Of a DNA stretch of 64,000 nucleotides, positions 38,759 to 47,491 are shown piece after piece. The DNA lies in assembly GCA_903866255.1 (NCBI GenBank), contig CAIPMW010000046.1:1-64000 (forward strand), written 5' to 3'. This DNA comes from an uncultured Chlorobiaceae bacterium (GTDB lineage Bacteria; Bacteroidota; Chlorobiia; Chlorobiales; Chlorobiaceae). The notes beneath the pieces are model-generated. The model was not told where the DNA came from. It made no database searches and was given only the letters and a program-made list of their open reading frames with translations. Position numbers and translations under genes: made by a program. Within the stretch, counting starts at the first letter, position 1; every line of letters begins with the position of its first letter.

Positions 38759-39043
38759 TCACGCCACACTCCACAGATAGAGATGCTTCTGAAACTCAAG
38801 AAAGGTCGATAAAATCTTCTCCGTTCTGCCAAGAAGGGCGGTAGCATCTGAAAGAGCATGATATTTGAGTTGCAGCAGGTGCGGCAGCTTTTCCTGATCG
38901 AGCTCTCCGACACCGGTTTCAATGTATTTGGCGAGCACAAAGTCGACAAACTCCCGCTGCACTTTGGTGCCAGCGACAACCCCCCAGCCACTCGCTTTCA
39001 GTTGCGGGTCAATCAGCTCCGCTCTCGTTTCGGCTTCGTTCAT
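38759..39043 (-). pseudogene. Type I restriction HsdR remnant (N- and C-termini joined by internal deletion)
   Basis: A 94-aa frame. Residues 1-32 (MNEAETRAELIDPQLKASGW, then GVVAG...REF) match the extreme N-terminus of one branch of type I R subunits. Residues ~33-94 (FVLAKYIETGVGELDQEKL, KYHALSDA..., FQKHLYL) match the extreme C-terminus of the same branch. The ~700-1000 residues between, with nuclease and helicase motors, are gone, and the reading frame is preserved across the junction. It is a decay product, though a small protein could still be made. It belongs to a different R subunit type from the one at 59-62 kb. Confidence 0.7.
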
Positions 39044-39064
39044 CTGATGATAATGGAGCGTTGA

Positions 39065-39541
39065 CTAAAACAACCGCACAGCCCGAACACGGCTGCCATT
39101 CGTTTTGTTGCCAACAAGCTGTTCTCCACTGGCAAAATTCTCGGCCCATGCGCTTTCAGCCTCGGCATCGGAGGAACTCCAATAAACAGTGGTCGCCATA
39201 CCCGCTGCACTGCGATTGATATAGAGCGTATGCAACTGCTCCCTGTTCGGCAAAAACCAGTCGCTGAAACCCTCCACAAAAGCATTGGCCACATCTTTTG
39301 CACCATACCAGTTAAAAAAACCCTCCTCTTTCTGAAAAGAGTGGCCTGGCATATCTGTTTTGGCAGCAATAAGGCCATGCTGACCAGTGCCATCGACATA
39401 AAAAACAACTCCCCCGCCATAGCTCTCTCCAATTTGTGGCGTAGCCGCAGAGGAGAGTGCTGTCGTGGTAATGGCGCTCAGGCTGGTGAGCAGAAAGATG
39501 ATCCAGAGACGGGTGAAGAAGACTTTTGTATCGCGTTTCAT
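39065..39541 (-). CDS. Secreted DUF1566-type protein
   Basis: A 158-aa protein with a basic N-terminus, one hydrophobic signal segment (LWIIFLLTSLSAITTTAL) and a likely cleavage near SSAATPQ. The mature part has GGGVVFYVDGTGQHGLIAA, a DWFLPNREQLHTLY stretch and VYWSSSDAE...ASGEQ...VRAVRLF, the layout of DUF1566/Lcl C-terminal lectin-like domains. It is probably periplasmic or surface-exposed; ligand unknown. Confidence 0.75.
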   Translation of the reverse strand: MKRDTKVFFTRLWIIFLLTSLSAITTTALSSAATPQIGESYGGGVVFYVDGTGQHGLIAAKTDMPGHSFQKEEGFFNWYGAKDVANAFVEGFSDWFLPNREQLHTLYINRSAAGMATTVYWSSSDAEAESAWAENFASGEQLVGNKTNGSRVRAVRLF

Positions 39542-39584
39542 GATGGTTTTGTTGAGGTTCAGGGTTTATTCAAAACAACATACT

Positions 39585-39884
39585 CTAATAATAATCCTCT
39601 TCCCGCTGGTGCCGTACCGCCAAAATGGTGACACTCTTCTCATTGTCGATTTCGAACAGCGCCACATAGCCGCTGGTTCCGAATGAGATGAGCAGTTCAC
39701 GCAAAAATGGATTATCCACTGATGCTTTCCTGCAACTGAATGGAAAATTCTGCAAAAAGAGCACTCCCTGGTTTATGGCATCCAAAGCCTTTTCAGCAGC
39801 AACAAGATCCTTTTCAAGCTGAAAGTCATACAGTCGGCACAAATCCTCTTGCGCTTCAGGGGTGAAACGGACAGTATAATTCAC
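39585..39884 (-). CDS. ParE/RelE-family toxin
   Basis: A 99-aa protein starting with GTG at 39884, overlapping the antitoxin stop (GTGA). It has MNYTVRFTPEAQEDLCRLYD at the N-terminus and LRELLISFGTSGYVALFEI...TILAVRHQREEDYY at the C-terminus, the usual ParE beta-sheet with a C-terminal HQRE. Full length, so probably active and held by the upstream antitoxin. Confidence 0.85.
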   Translation of the reverse strand: MNYTVRFTPEAQEDLCRLYDFQLEKDLVAAEKALDAINQGVLFLQNFPFSCRKASVDNPFLRELLISFGTSGYVALFEIDNEKSVTILAVRHQREEDYY

Positions 39885-40150
39885 CGCTTACTCTGTTTTG
39901 CTTTAAGAAGAGAGTTGTGCAGCGTACTCAAGACCTCATCTGCGGCAATATACTCACCAGTAGCACGGGCATGATCACGTGAAGCCAATCCTCTGGCAAT
40001 AAATTCATTCCGGGTGAGTCGTCTTTCAATATTGGTGCGAAGAGAGCTTTCGATAAAAGCAGAAAGCGTCTCACCTTCCCGTAGTACCAGTTCGGCAGAT
40101 TGACGAAGTTCTGGCTCCACACGGAGTGATGGTAACGATGCGCTTTTCAT
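39881..40150 (-). CDS. Antitoxin of the ParE-type module
   Basis: 89 aa from the ATG at 40150 (MKSASLPSLRVEPELRQSAE). The N-terminal PSLRVEPELRQ and GETLSAFIESSLR look like a ribbon-helix-helix DNA-binding fold; the C-terminus (ASRDHARATGEYIAADEVL) resembles the toxin-binding tail of antitoxins paired with this ParE type. It should autoregulate the operon and neutralise the downstream toxin. Confidence 0.82.
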   Translation of the reverse strand: MKSASLPSLRVEPELRQSAELVLREGETLSAFIESSLRTNIERRLTRNEFIARGLASRDHARATGEYIAADEVLSTLHNSLLKAKQSKR

Positions 40151-40398
40151 GAACAAATGGGTTGAGGGCGTTATAATGGGCATTGCAAATGCAATGCAAT
40201 TTACAATACTGTCAGGGGACTTGCAAACTGAGATACGACAATAACTGACACCAGTGGTGTGTGAGACTGTATTCTCCCGCAATCTCTGAAGAGCACTCTG
40301 CTACCACCACGCTTCGGCGCGACAAAAAAATCTATCGAAATTTCACTACATTAAAATACAAAATTTTCTCTTCCCACCTTTTTTCAGAAGGAGAACCA

Positions 40399-40626
40399 AT
40401 AACAACCGCTGAGAAAATATATCAAACAGTTAAAGAGTTTCCTGAGCCAATGCTTCATGAAGTATTGGATTTTGCGGAATTATTAAAGCAGAAAACAATT
40501 CCCGACGAGCCACAATCCGGGAATCTTGCCATCCTTATTCATAATCGCTTTAAAGGGTTGGATGCCGATAATCTTCCTATCCCGTCACGTCAGTTATCAC
40601 GCAATCCACCATCATTCGAGGAGTAA
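40399..40626 (+). CDS. VapB-like antitoxin (DUF2281 N-terminus) with an apparent AUA start
   Basis: About 75 aa. Homologous antitoxins begin MTTAEKIYQ..., whereas here the codon is ATA at 40399 (ITTAEKIYQTVKEFPEP). A strong AAGGAG at 40388-40393 is spaced 5 nt from it, so initiation at AUA, or a mutated start, is indicated. The nearest accepted start in frame is a GTG at 40261, which would add 46 unrelated residues. The C-terminal half (IHNRFKGLDADNLPIPSRQ) is like VapB toxin-binding tails. The stop overlaps the vapC start (TAATG). Confidence 0.65.
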   Translation: MTTAEKIYQTVKEFPEPMLHEVLDFAELLKQKTIPDEPQSGNLAILIHNRFKGLDADNLPIPSRQLSRNPPSFEE

Positions 40627-41207
40627 TGATGCAGGCTTTTTTGCTTGATACCAATGTTCTCTCTGAATTGATGCGTGCTCAGCCAGAACTACAAGTAATA
40701 AAGTGGTTTGACAGGCATATTGAGGCGCGATGTTTTACCTCTTCGATAACAATAGCTGAAATTTTTCTCGGCGTTGCTTTACTTCGTGACTGTGCACGTA
40801 GAGCGAACTTGGCAAACAAAGCAGAAAACATATTTTCCAAAGATTTCTATGGCCGTTGTCTGCCTTTTGACGATCAATCGGCTATGGTTTATGCAAAATT
40901 GGTGTCACATATAAAATCCATACTCGAGACTCGCCCTGTTTACCATAAACAAGATGAGACAATACTGGGCCATGTCTTCTGTAGTTTTCTTGCACTGGTA
41001 CTTCGCAAGGAACTCGATCAACGCCTGGAAAAAGTCGGCCATCAGTTTGAATGGGAGGACATGAAACGCGACCTGATGGCTCTCCAGGAGGTAACCATTG
41101 AGGACAGCGGTCGAAAGCTGGCTATCAGGACAGCCAGTGTTGGCACTTGCGGCAAGGTTTTTCAAGCTGTACACGCAGCAATACCGCAAAGTATTCGTAA
41201 CGTATAA
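40626..41207 (+). pseudogene. VapC toxin truncated and fused to an IS1634 transposase C-terminus
   Basis: Residues 1-98 are a PIN-domain toxin (FLLDTNVLSELMRAQPE, the conserved Glu in ITIAEIFLGVALL). From about residue 99 the sequence becomes the C-terminal tail of an IS1634-type transposase (LETRPVYHKQDETILGHVF, then CSFLALVLRKELDQRLEKV) in the same frame. The VapC third and fourth acidic motifs (DxxIAA, TRNxxDF) are missing, so the toxin is most likely dead. The junction near 40920 marks an old IS insertion or deletion scar. The downstream antitoxin-like order is intact otherwise. Confidence 0.8.
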
Positions 41208-41312
41208 AATCGAACTGAAATTATGAATAAAAAACACACCATGGTGGTGCCAACACTTTTTTTTAAAACGCCAACTCTTTATAATAAAGATAGTTGTGTT
41301 TTTGAACTGTAG

Positions 41313-41681
41313 AAGACGAGCAATGGTATCGACCGTTTGCCACCGACTCCATACTCGGCATTTTCTGTTTCTGTGGCAGGGAAAATGGTTGATCTCCGAA
41401 ACAGCTCTTTCGATAAAGATGCCGATTTTTGGACACACCCTCGCGACTATGGCGCAACACAGGAATTTGCCCGCGCTGCCCGACAAGCGCCCATCGAAGC
41501 CATTCTTTACCGCTCTGTTCGTGACCCCAAGCCGCATTTTTGTATCGCGGTGCTTACTCCTGCTGCATTCCAGTCAAAGGAGCCCGACACGATGGAGACA
41601 TGGACGCTTACCGTTTTACCGGAACAGGCTCTATGGCACACGCTTGTGGCGGCCCCTCATTTTTTTTACCTACCGCATTTT
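41313..41681 (+). pseudogene. RES-domain toxin fragment lacking its N-terminus
   Basis: The frame is open from a TAG at 41310. It reads LPPTPYSAFSVSVAGKMVDL, then FWTHPRDYGATQEFARAAR and APIEAILYRSVRDP...CIAVLTPAAF, matching the middle and C-terminus of RES-family NAD-degrading toxins (the RES partner of MbcA/Xre-type antitoxins). The first ~50 residues and the antitoxin are gone, presumably lost with the IS scar just upstream. The frame stays open to 41987 but the later part overlaps another gene. No good start codon, so it is treated as a relic. Confidence 0.65.
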
Positions 41682-41835
41682 GGAAATAATAAACAAACTG
41701 TCACTGGGCTGCAGTCACTTGATTTGAATTATTGCCCCACTATGGCTTATATTTTCCTGGCAGCATCAGAATGGCCACAGGGCGCAATTCCCCATAAAAA
41801 GAACGATACACCCGACTATCAAAACGGAGTTTTTC

Positions 41836-42429
41836 ATGAAACCACAAACAGCAAAAGCCATCTATCAGTTGAAAGTTACGTTGATGGGCTCAAAGCCTCC
41901 GATATGGCGACGCATTCTGGTGGCCGACACCATCACCCTTGGAAAGCTCCACACGGTCATGCAGGCGACGATGGGGTGGTTCGATGAACATCTCCATCAA
42001 TTTGTTCTTGGAAGGGAGCTGTACGGCGTGCCTGACAAGGATGAAAAAAACTTCTTTTTTGGCATGGGGGTCAAGGATGAAGACAAGGAGTTTCTGTCGA
42101 GCCTGTTGCAGAAAGAGAAGGATTCCCTGACCTATGAGTATGATTTCGGCGATGGATGGCAGCACAAGGTGACACTTGAAAAAATCCTCCCTTTCGACCG
42201 CACTATAACACTGCCTTGCTGCATCAAGGGCAAAGGTGCCTGCCCGCCGGAGGATTGTGGCGGTATCTGGGGATACGTTGATTTGGTTCAGGTTATGAGC
42301 GACAAATCAAATCCCGATTACGCTGACCGGGCGGAGTGGCTGGAGGATCATTTTGGTGTCACCGATTTTAATCCCGAACTGTTTGATCTGGAGGCGGTGA
42401 ACTCCCGGCTCAGGAGAGCGTGCAGATAA
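41836..42429 (+). CDS. Plasmid pRiA4b ORF-3-like protein
   Basis: A 197-aa protein with the family start IYQLKVTLMGSKPPIWRRIL, then LGKLHTVMQATMGWFDEHLH and LTYEYDFGDGWQHKVTLE, and the Cys-containing CCIKGKGACPPEDCGGIWGY. These are the hallmarks of the pRiA4_ORF3 family, often found in mobile and defence contexts; function unknown. GGAG lies 8 nt before the ATG. Full length. Confidence 0.88.
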   Translation: MKPQTAKAIYQLKVTLMGSKPPIWRRILVADTITLGKLHTVMQATMGWFDEHLHQFVLGRELYGVPDKDEKNFFFGMGVKDEDKEFLSSLLQKEKDSLTYEYDFGDGWQHKVTLEKILPFDRTITLPCCIKGKGACPPEDCGGIWGYVDLVQVMSDKSNPDYADRAEWLEDHFGVTDFNPELFDLEAVNSRLRRACR

Positions 42430-42815
42430 TTGAGGAGGTTCAACGGAACGGCTCATTTTCCGAAACGCTGGTCATCGATTGCAGGATAATCGTTAAAACT
42501 GGTCTCCACCTCCATATTGGGAAAACTACACCGCGTTTAGCTCAAATGCATACTTGAGATAACTGATCATGGGATTTTTTGCCTTGACATTTTCACTCCA
42601 TGCAGGCTCTTGATGGCTGATAGTGTGTGCTGACAGAAGAAAACCGCTCAACTGTTTTACGTAATAAATTCATCTCTTCATGAGCAAGAATTCCTGCTTT
42701 GCAAACTCGCTCAGGTGCTGGTAAAAATGTCTCCCCGACTCCCCCGTTGCTGAACTCTTTACGTTCAACAAGAACATCACCGTTTTTCTCAATCCAGTCA
42801 AAAATACTGTTGTAA

Positions 42816-42840
42816 CCTGAAAGCAGGATAAAGCGCACAC
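42816..42840 (+). repeat. Left terminal inverted repeat of the IS
   Basis: Reads CCTGAAAGC then AGGATAAAGCGCACAC. Compared with the reverse complement of the right end it differs at two positions (C/T after CTGAAAG, and C/A in GCGcACAC). Confidence 0.8.
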
Positions 42841-44555
42841 TATTTGCTGGGCACTCCCAGATATTCCAGGAACAACCTGTCTCTCTGTACTGATTCGGTA
42901 GACCAACGGTAGTTGCCCATGGCTGTTCGCACGTGGGTCGTCTCAATGCAGTCGAACCAGTCCAGAATCTGGGTGAGTGAGCGTTGCTCAAGCCACTTGT
43001 CCAGATTATTTTCGAGCTTGACAAGAGCGGCACTCTTTTCGCTTTTGTTCTTTCCAAGCCCTTCCCGCATTTCCTTGATTTTCTTTGTCAGAAAGCAGTG
43101 ATAGCCCAGTGAGACAAACTGCACGAACTGCCTTCCCCGCAGATTGTCGGGGTACCATGTGCGCGGCCGTGCGCCATCAAGCCCCCCCTTATGCACCGCG
43201 AAGAGTTCCTCTATTTTTTCACGCAGTCGATAGTCTTCAAGTGCTGTGAACGTATCCATGCTCTAATTGCTGACAAGTGCGAAATAGCCAAAGTATTTCT
43301 TTGCTTCGGTGGTGGCTTTGTCGTTGAAGCCAACCTTCACTTGTCCATCGCGCCCCTTTTTCGAGCAGACCAGGTACCTCTCGATCTTTCTTTGCGCGGA
43401 TTTTGTGAACTCCGCCACTCCGCCTTCCACTTGAGCCTTTAAATCAAGCAAGTCCTTACGAAAGGCAAGTTGCTTCCTGGTGTCGTTGTCGGGGGAATAG
43501 AAGACATGCACATAAAGGCGGCGAACGAACGTCTCTTCTTCACCTGCCAGCTTGCCGTTGCGCGACCGCTGGCGAACTTGACGGAACTCGTGCGTTCTCA
43601 TCGTCATAGCACCGCAAACGGATGGATCAAATGGACAAGTGCTGGACATGCTCCCCAGCGTTTCACGAAGCGCGTCCACTGCTTCGCGAAACCAGGTGAC
43701 GTTGGGGTCGACCAGAGTCAGGAATTTCATGTTGCGCAAGGCGAATTTCATCATGTTCTCCTGACTGTAGTAACCATTGTCAGTGACGATCAAAGGCTTC
43801 TCAAGGCTAAAGCACTTGAGCTGTGTCAGGGCGTTCTCAATGGATATCACGTCAGGGACATTACCGGGCTGCCTGGCGAAGGCCAGAGGCTCGCGCTCCT
43901 TGACAGAATATAAGGTCAGAAGCTTGATGGTGTTCAGTCCGTCACCGTCCGTGTTAAACCCGCGCCGCGCTTGCAACTGATTCTCGGTGTAGGTTGAGAG
44001 AATGGTCGAATCGAACGCCAGTACCGGATATTTGCCAAAGCGATCCGCCCGGAAGGAGAAGTAGCGCTGCACGCCGTCCTCGTCGCGGCCGACACTTTTG
44101 AACAAGTCGCCGTAAACGTCTTCGGTGATAGCTTCGCTGTATGGAAGGGAGTGCATTACCTGCCAACCCTCAAGGCGTGGCACGGTGTTTCCGCCGGAAC
44201 CGATCCAGTATCGCGCAATGGAGAGAATCTTGGCTGCGTCGCCCTCGCTGAACGAAGATCGCACGTCATCGTCAATGCCGGAGGCTGTTCCGACCCACTC
44301 CAGAATATCCGTGAGTCCGCTGTGCTTGCGCATCGCGCAAGCCACGACTCCCTCACCTTTGCGTTTCTTCGGACGTGTGGTGATGACCTCCTGTGTGCCC
44401 GACTTGATTTTCCCCTTCAGCTTCTGGCTGACGGTATAGGTCTTTCTGGCCTGTTCATTATAGGCCGTAACCCTCTCATAGATATAAACATCGCCATTCG
44501 GGCGTCGTTCACGGCGTTCTCCAACGTGAGTTTTTCCAGTTACTGGTTTAGACAT
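42840..44555 (-). pseudogene. IS1634-family transposase interrupted by an amber codon
   Basis: The first part (44555 to 43263, 430 aa) covers the N-terminus and most of the DDE domain: FDSTILSTYTENQLQARRGF (first Asp), PLIVTDNGYYS (second Asp) and RIYVHVFYS-like RLYVHVFYSPD. It ends FALVSN-TAG. Without any frame change, the next codons continue AGC-ATG-GAT as MDTFTALEDYRLREKIEEL, the normal continuation with the catalytic Glu region, for another 139 aa to 42840. One nonsense change therefore splits an otherwise complete ~570-aa transposase. Confidence 0.85.
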
Positions 44556-44621
44556 GGGGTTTGCTCCTTTTTATCGCGTTTCCCTTATAATACATACGTA
44601 CACGTTAAAAAGCAAGAAAAA

Positions 44622-44646
44622 AGCACGATTTTGCTTGAAAATCGTG
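44622..44646 (-). other. Perfect 10-bp hairpin inside the IS end
   Basis: GCACGATTTT and AAAATCGTGC flank a 5-nt loop, between the transposase start and the right terminal repeat. Hairpins at this place in IS elements often act as terminators that protect against read-through from outside promoters; that role is inferred. Confidence 0.5.
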
Positions 44647-44672
44647 CCTGCGCGGTGATGTTTTTCGTTAAT

Positions 44673-44697
44673 GTGTTCGCTTTATCCTACTTTCAGG
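44673..44697 (-). repeat. Right terminal inverted repeat of the IS
   Basis: Reads GTGTTCGCTTTATCCT then ACTTTCAGG on the plus strand, the inverse of the left end with two mismatches in 25 bp. Confidence 0.8.
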
Positions 44698-44742
44698 AGA
44701 TAGAGTTATTGTTTCAAGCTGACTTCAAAACGTAGGAACACC

Positions 44743-45036
44743 ATGAAATCAATACCCGTTACCCCTGCAACACTGAATGTGGCCCGCCACGTTGTATGGT
44801 TCAAGCCACCAGCGGAAGCGCTTGCCGAACCGGTGCATTTTCTTGCGCATGTTATGACGTTTGGCACCATTGAAGATTTGATCGCGCTGCGGGGTATCGT
44901 GGGAAATGATGAGCTCAATGAGGTTTGGGAACATACCCCACCCGGTATTTTTGACGCACGCTCGCGGGCTTACTGGAATCTGAACTGCGGGCGGCAACCC
45001 GTGCCGGTCTTTTATAAGGGATCATGGATTTTCTGA
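44743..45036 (+). CDS. Small protein of the type found beside AbiEii-like nucleotidyltransferases
   Basis: A 97-aa protein reading ATLNVARHVVWFKPPAEAL, FLAHVMTFGTIEDLIALRG and HTPPGIFDARSRAYWNL. From memory this conserved pattern belongs to small proteins encoded upstream of AbiEii/nucleotidyltransferase toxins, where they may act as antitoxin or partner. No such toxin follows here, so it would be an orphan. The assignment is tentative. Confidence 0.5.
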   Translation: MKSIPVTPATLNVARHVVWFKPPAEALAEPVHFLAHVMTFGTIEDLIALRGIVGNDELNEVWEHTPPGIFDARSRAYWNLNCGRQPVPVFYKGSWIF

Positions 45037-45093
45037 TAAAGAGAAACATGTTTTATATATTCAGGTAGCTGATAATAAGGGAGGAGAAAAGAG

Positions 45094-45315
45094 ATGCATC
45101 TAAAAGACATTCCGCAGCTTGTTCAACTCAGTATCCCTGAAAAGATTCTTCTGGTAGAGGAGCTTTGGGAAAGTATCTATGCTGCAGAAGTTGATGTTGC
45201 GATTCCCCATGACCATATTTCTGAGCTTGAGAACCGGCTGGCCAGGCATAGATCTCATCCCGATGACCTCTTATCTTTTGAAGATCTTTGCAAAAGAATA
45301 GAATTAAGAAAATGA
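45094..45315 (+). CDS. Addiction-module antitoxin
   Basis: A 73-aa protein (LSIPEKILLVEELWESI, DHISELENRLARHRSHPDD) of the short antitoxin family often annotated as putative addiction module component. An excellent GGGAGGAG ribosome site lies just before the ATG. Its stop overlaps the toxin start (ATGA at 45312-45315). It probably remains functional although the toxin is interrupted. Confidence 0.82.
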   Translation: MHLKDIPQLVQLSIPEKILLVEELWESIYAAEVDVAIPHDHISELENRLARHRSHPDDLLSFEDLCKRIELRK

Positions 45316-45629
45316 CCTGGTCTCTCCAGTTTCTTCCTGAAGTAGAGGACGATGTCATAAAAAGTTATAGCTGGTACAAAACAAAATCAAGAGCACTTGT
45401 GGAGGATTTCCTTCGTATTTTTTATGCTTCTGCGCAGGATCTTCCAGGGAATTCATTGCTCTATCCAAAAGTTTATAAGGAATTTCGGCGACGGCTGATC
45501 AGACGATTTCCCTATGCGATCTATTTTGCATGAGATGATGATCGGATCATTGTCTTCGGGCTATTTCATTGTGCACGTAACCCTCGATGGCACTTCAAAA
45601 CAGAGAGAAAGAATAATCTCCTTGCCTAA
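45312..45629 (+). pseudogene. ParE/RelE-type toxin with one in-frame TGA
   Basis: From the ATG at 45312 the frame gives MTWSLQFLPEVEDDVIKSYS and RRLIRRFPYAIYFA, then TGA at 45531-45533, and continues in the same frame as DDDRIIVFGLFHCARNP then RWHFK to TAA at 45627. The downstream part is exactly the missing last strands of a ParE toxin, so the TGA is a nonsense change within an otherwise intact 105-codon gene. The shortened 73-aa product lacks the C-terminal catalytic-side strand. Confidence 0.8.
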
Positions 45630-45669
45630 CAATAAACCTTATAGTGAACACTGAAAATCACAACAAACC

Positions 45670-46098
45670 ATGATTATCAAACAGCTCTCGGTTTTTCTCG
45701 AAAACAGGACTGGCCGGCTGACCGAACTGACCGGTATTCTTGCCGCCAACGACATCAATATCTCGGCATTCAGTATTGCCGATACTGCCGACTACGGTAT
45801 TCTGCGCATGATTGTCGGACGGCCGGATGCGGCGGCAGAGATACTGCGCAAGGCGGGATTTGCCGTCAAAATTACTGATGTGGTCGGTATGATTATCCCC
45901 CACAGACCCGGCGGGCTGCACAAGGCGCTGCAGCTTATTTCCGACAATAACGTAGCCATTGACTACATGTACGCTTTCGCCTCTGGAGACTGTAAGGCCA
46001 CCGTGGTTATAAGAGCGGAATCGTTGCAGAAACTCATTGATGTCCTACAGGAGCACAAGATGGAACTGCTGCAGGAGGGGGATGTCTATCAGGTGTAA
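45670..46098 (+). CDS. Tandem ACT-domain protein
   Basis: A 142-aa protein made of two ACT domains (~1-68 and ~72-142): LSVFLENRTGRLTELTGILA and HRPGGLHKALQLISDNN carry the typical amino-acid-binding turns. Such stand-alone tandem ACT proteins are thought to sense amino acids or to accompany acyl-CoA ligases. Its GC and codon use look like the backbone, so it is probably a resident gene inside the island. Confidence 0.8.
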   Translation: MIIKQLSVFLENRTGRLTELTGILAANDINISAFSIADTADYGILRMIVGRPDAAAEILRKAGFAVKITDVVGMIIPHRPGGLHKALQLISDNNVAIDYMYAFASGDCKATVVIRAESLQKLIDVLQEHKMELLQEGDVYQV

Positions 46099-46157
46099 CC
46101 AATTACCAATATGTTGCTCCTACGGAGGCTTGTACTCCATTGCCCTGAAGGAGCCTT

Positions 46158-47381
46158 ATGCTGTTAGTGATAACAACAAATACAATCATGCCAAGATTTT
46201 CTAAAGCAGTTTCATCACTCCGCTCTTCCGAAATCAGGGATCTCATGACCCTGGCCTCAAGACCGGACATCATCTCCTTTGCGGGTGGAATGCCCGGCAA
46301 CGATCTCTTTCCCGTTCAGGCGATTGAGGATCTTTTCAAAGCGCTCGACATCAAAAAAAAGCGCATTGCATTTCAGTACGGCCCGACACCCGGCCTTCCC
46401 TCACTGCTTGAGTCACTGAGCGGCTTCCTCGAAAAAAAGGGGTTGCCGGTACACACGAACCGACTGCTCATCACCACCGGCTCACAACAGGGGCTCAATC
46501 TGCTTGGCAAAGCCTTTATTGATCCTCACGACCCTGTCCTTGTCGAAAATCCCTGCTTTATCGGAGCGCTTTCGGCTTTCCGCTCCTACGACGCTGAACT
46601 GAGAGGTGTCCCTGTTGACCGCGACGGTATTGTCATGGAGGCGCTGCAACGGGAGATCGACCAAAAAGAGAAGCCAAAATTTCTTTACGTCACCCCATAT
46701 TTCCACAACCCGGCAGGGCTGCTCTACAGTTCTGAACGCAAAGAGCAACTTATAACCGCGCTTCAGGGGCGCGATATCCCGCTGATTGAGGATGATGCCT
46801 ACGGCGACCTCTACTTTTACGAAGAAGATCGGGAGCAACTCAAGCCCATCAAGGCCATCAATCCTGAAGGAATTGAGATCTGCTCTACCGGCTCATTCTC
46901 CAAGATTCTCGGCCCCGGCCTGCGACTGGGCTGGATGCTGGTGCCCGAAGAGATCTACCAGAAGTGCGAACTGATCAAGCAGTCTGCCGATGCCTGTTCG
47001 CCGAGCTTCACCCAGGTACTGGCTGACGAATTCATCCGCTCCGGCCAGATTTACAGCTATATCGCCACTGTTCGGCAGGAGTACAAAAGAAGGGCAAACG
47101 CCATGGTTTCTGCTCTCAAGGAACACCTGCCAAACTACGTCCAGTGGAACGAACCACGAGGGGGCTTTTACCTCTGGCTCACCCTGCCGGAAGAGACCGA
47201 TGCTACGAAAATTGTGCAACTTGCCATCGAGGGCGGCGCGGTGTTTGTGATAGGAAAAACGTTCGATCCGGCAGGAACGCAAAACAATTCACTCCGCCTC
47301 TCCTATTGCAACAACACCCCGGAGCAGATCGCCGAGGGAATTCCAATTGTGGCGAGGGCTATACGGCAGGTGTGCGGATGA
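46158..47381 (+). CDS. PLP-dependent aminotransferase (MocR/2-aminoadipate type, class I/II)
   Basis: A 407-aa protein; AAGGAG sits 4 nt before the ATG at 46158, though MPRFSKAVSSLRSSEI from 46188 is the conserved start. It shows DIISFAGGMPGNDLFP, QYGPTPGLPSLLE, TTGSQQGLNLLGKAF, the aspartate in IEDDAYGDLYF and the PLP lysine in CSTGSFSKILGPGLRLGW. This group includes 2-aminoadipate and aromatic/branched-chain aminotransferases; the substrate is unknown. It lacks a GntR DNA-binding domain. Confidence 0.87.
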   Translation: MLLVITTNTIMPRFSKAVSSLRSSEIRDLMTLASRPDIISFAGGMPGNDLFPVQAIEDLFKALDIKKKRIAFQYGPTPGLPSLLESLSGFLEKKGLPVHTNRLLITTGSQQGLNLLGKAFIDPHDPVLVENPCFIGALSAFRSYDAELRGVPVDRDGIVMEALQREIDQKEKPKFLYVTPYFHNPAGLLYSSERKEQLITALQGRDIPLIEDDAYGDLYFYEEDREQLKPIKAINPEGIEICSTGSFSKILGPGLRLGWMLVPEEIYQKCELIKQSADACSPSFTQVLADEFIRSGQIYSYIATVRQEYKRRANAMVSALKEHLPNYVQWNEPRGGFYLWLTLPEETDATKIVQLAIEGGAVFVIGKTFDPAGTQNNSLRLSYCNNTPEQIAEGIPIVARAIRQVCG

Positions 47382-47491
47382 ACAGGAGATTTTGCGATCC
47401 GATCAACTATCACCACCCATAAGCCATAGTAAACAGTTTAGTACTGTGAAGATTGAATATCACCCTTGCGAAACAAGAATGCAGATAAGCA

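Larger units (their letters stand above)
42816..44697. mobile_element. IS1634-family insertion sequence, ~1.88 kb
   Basis: One transposase reading frame (minus strand) lies between 25-bp imperfect terminal inverted repeats at 42816-42840 and 44673-44697. The transposase stop codon lies inside the left repeat, which is common for compact IS elements. No target-site duplication is visible next to the repeats, so one end may have been rearranged. The transposase has an in-frame amber codon, so this copy is probably not autonomous. Confidence 0.8.

Noticed and set aside
42593-43057. Minus-strand frame running across the left end of the IS
   Set aside because: Its first half is an out-of-frame shadow of the transposase. 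Only the part left of the terminal repeat (42593-42815) could be a relic of a host gene, and I could not identify it.
44151-44735. 194-codon plus-strand frame opposite the transposase start
   Set aside because: Antisense to the transposase and crossing the IS terminal repeat; no family resemblance.
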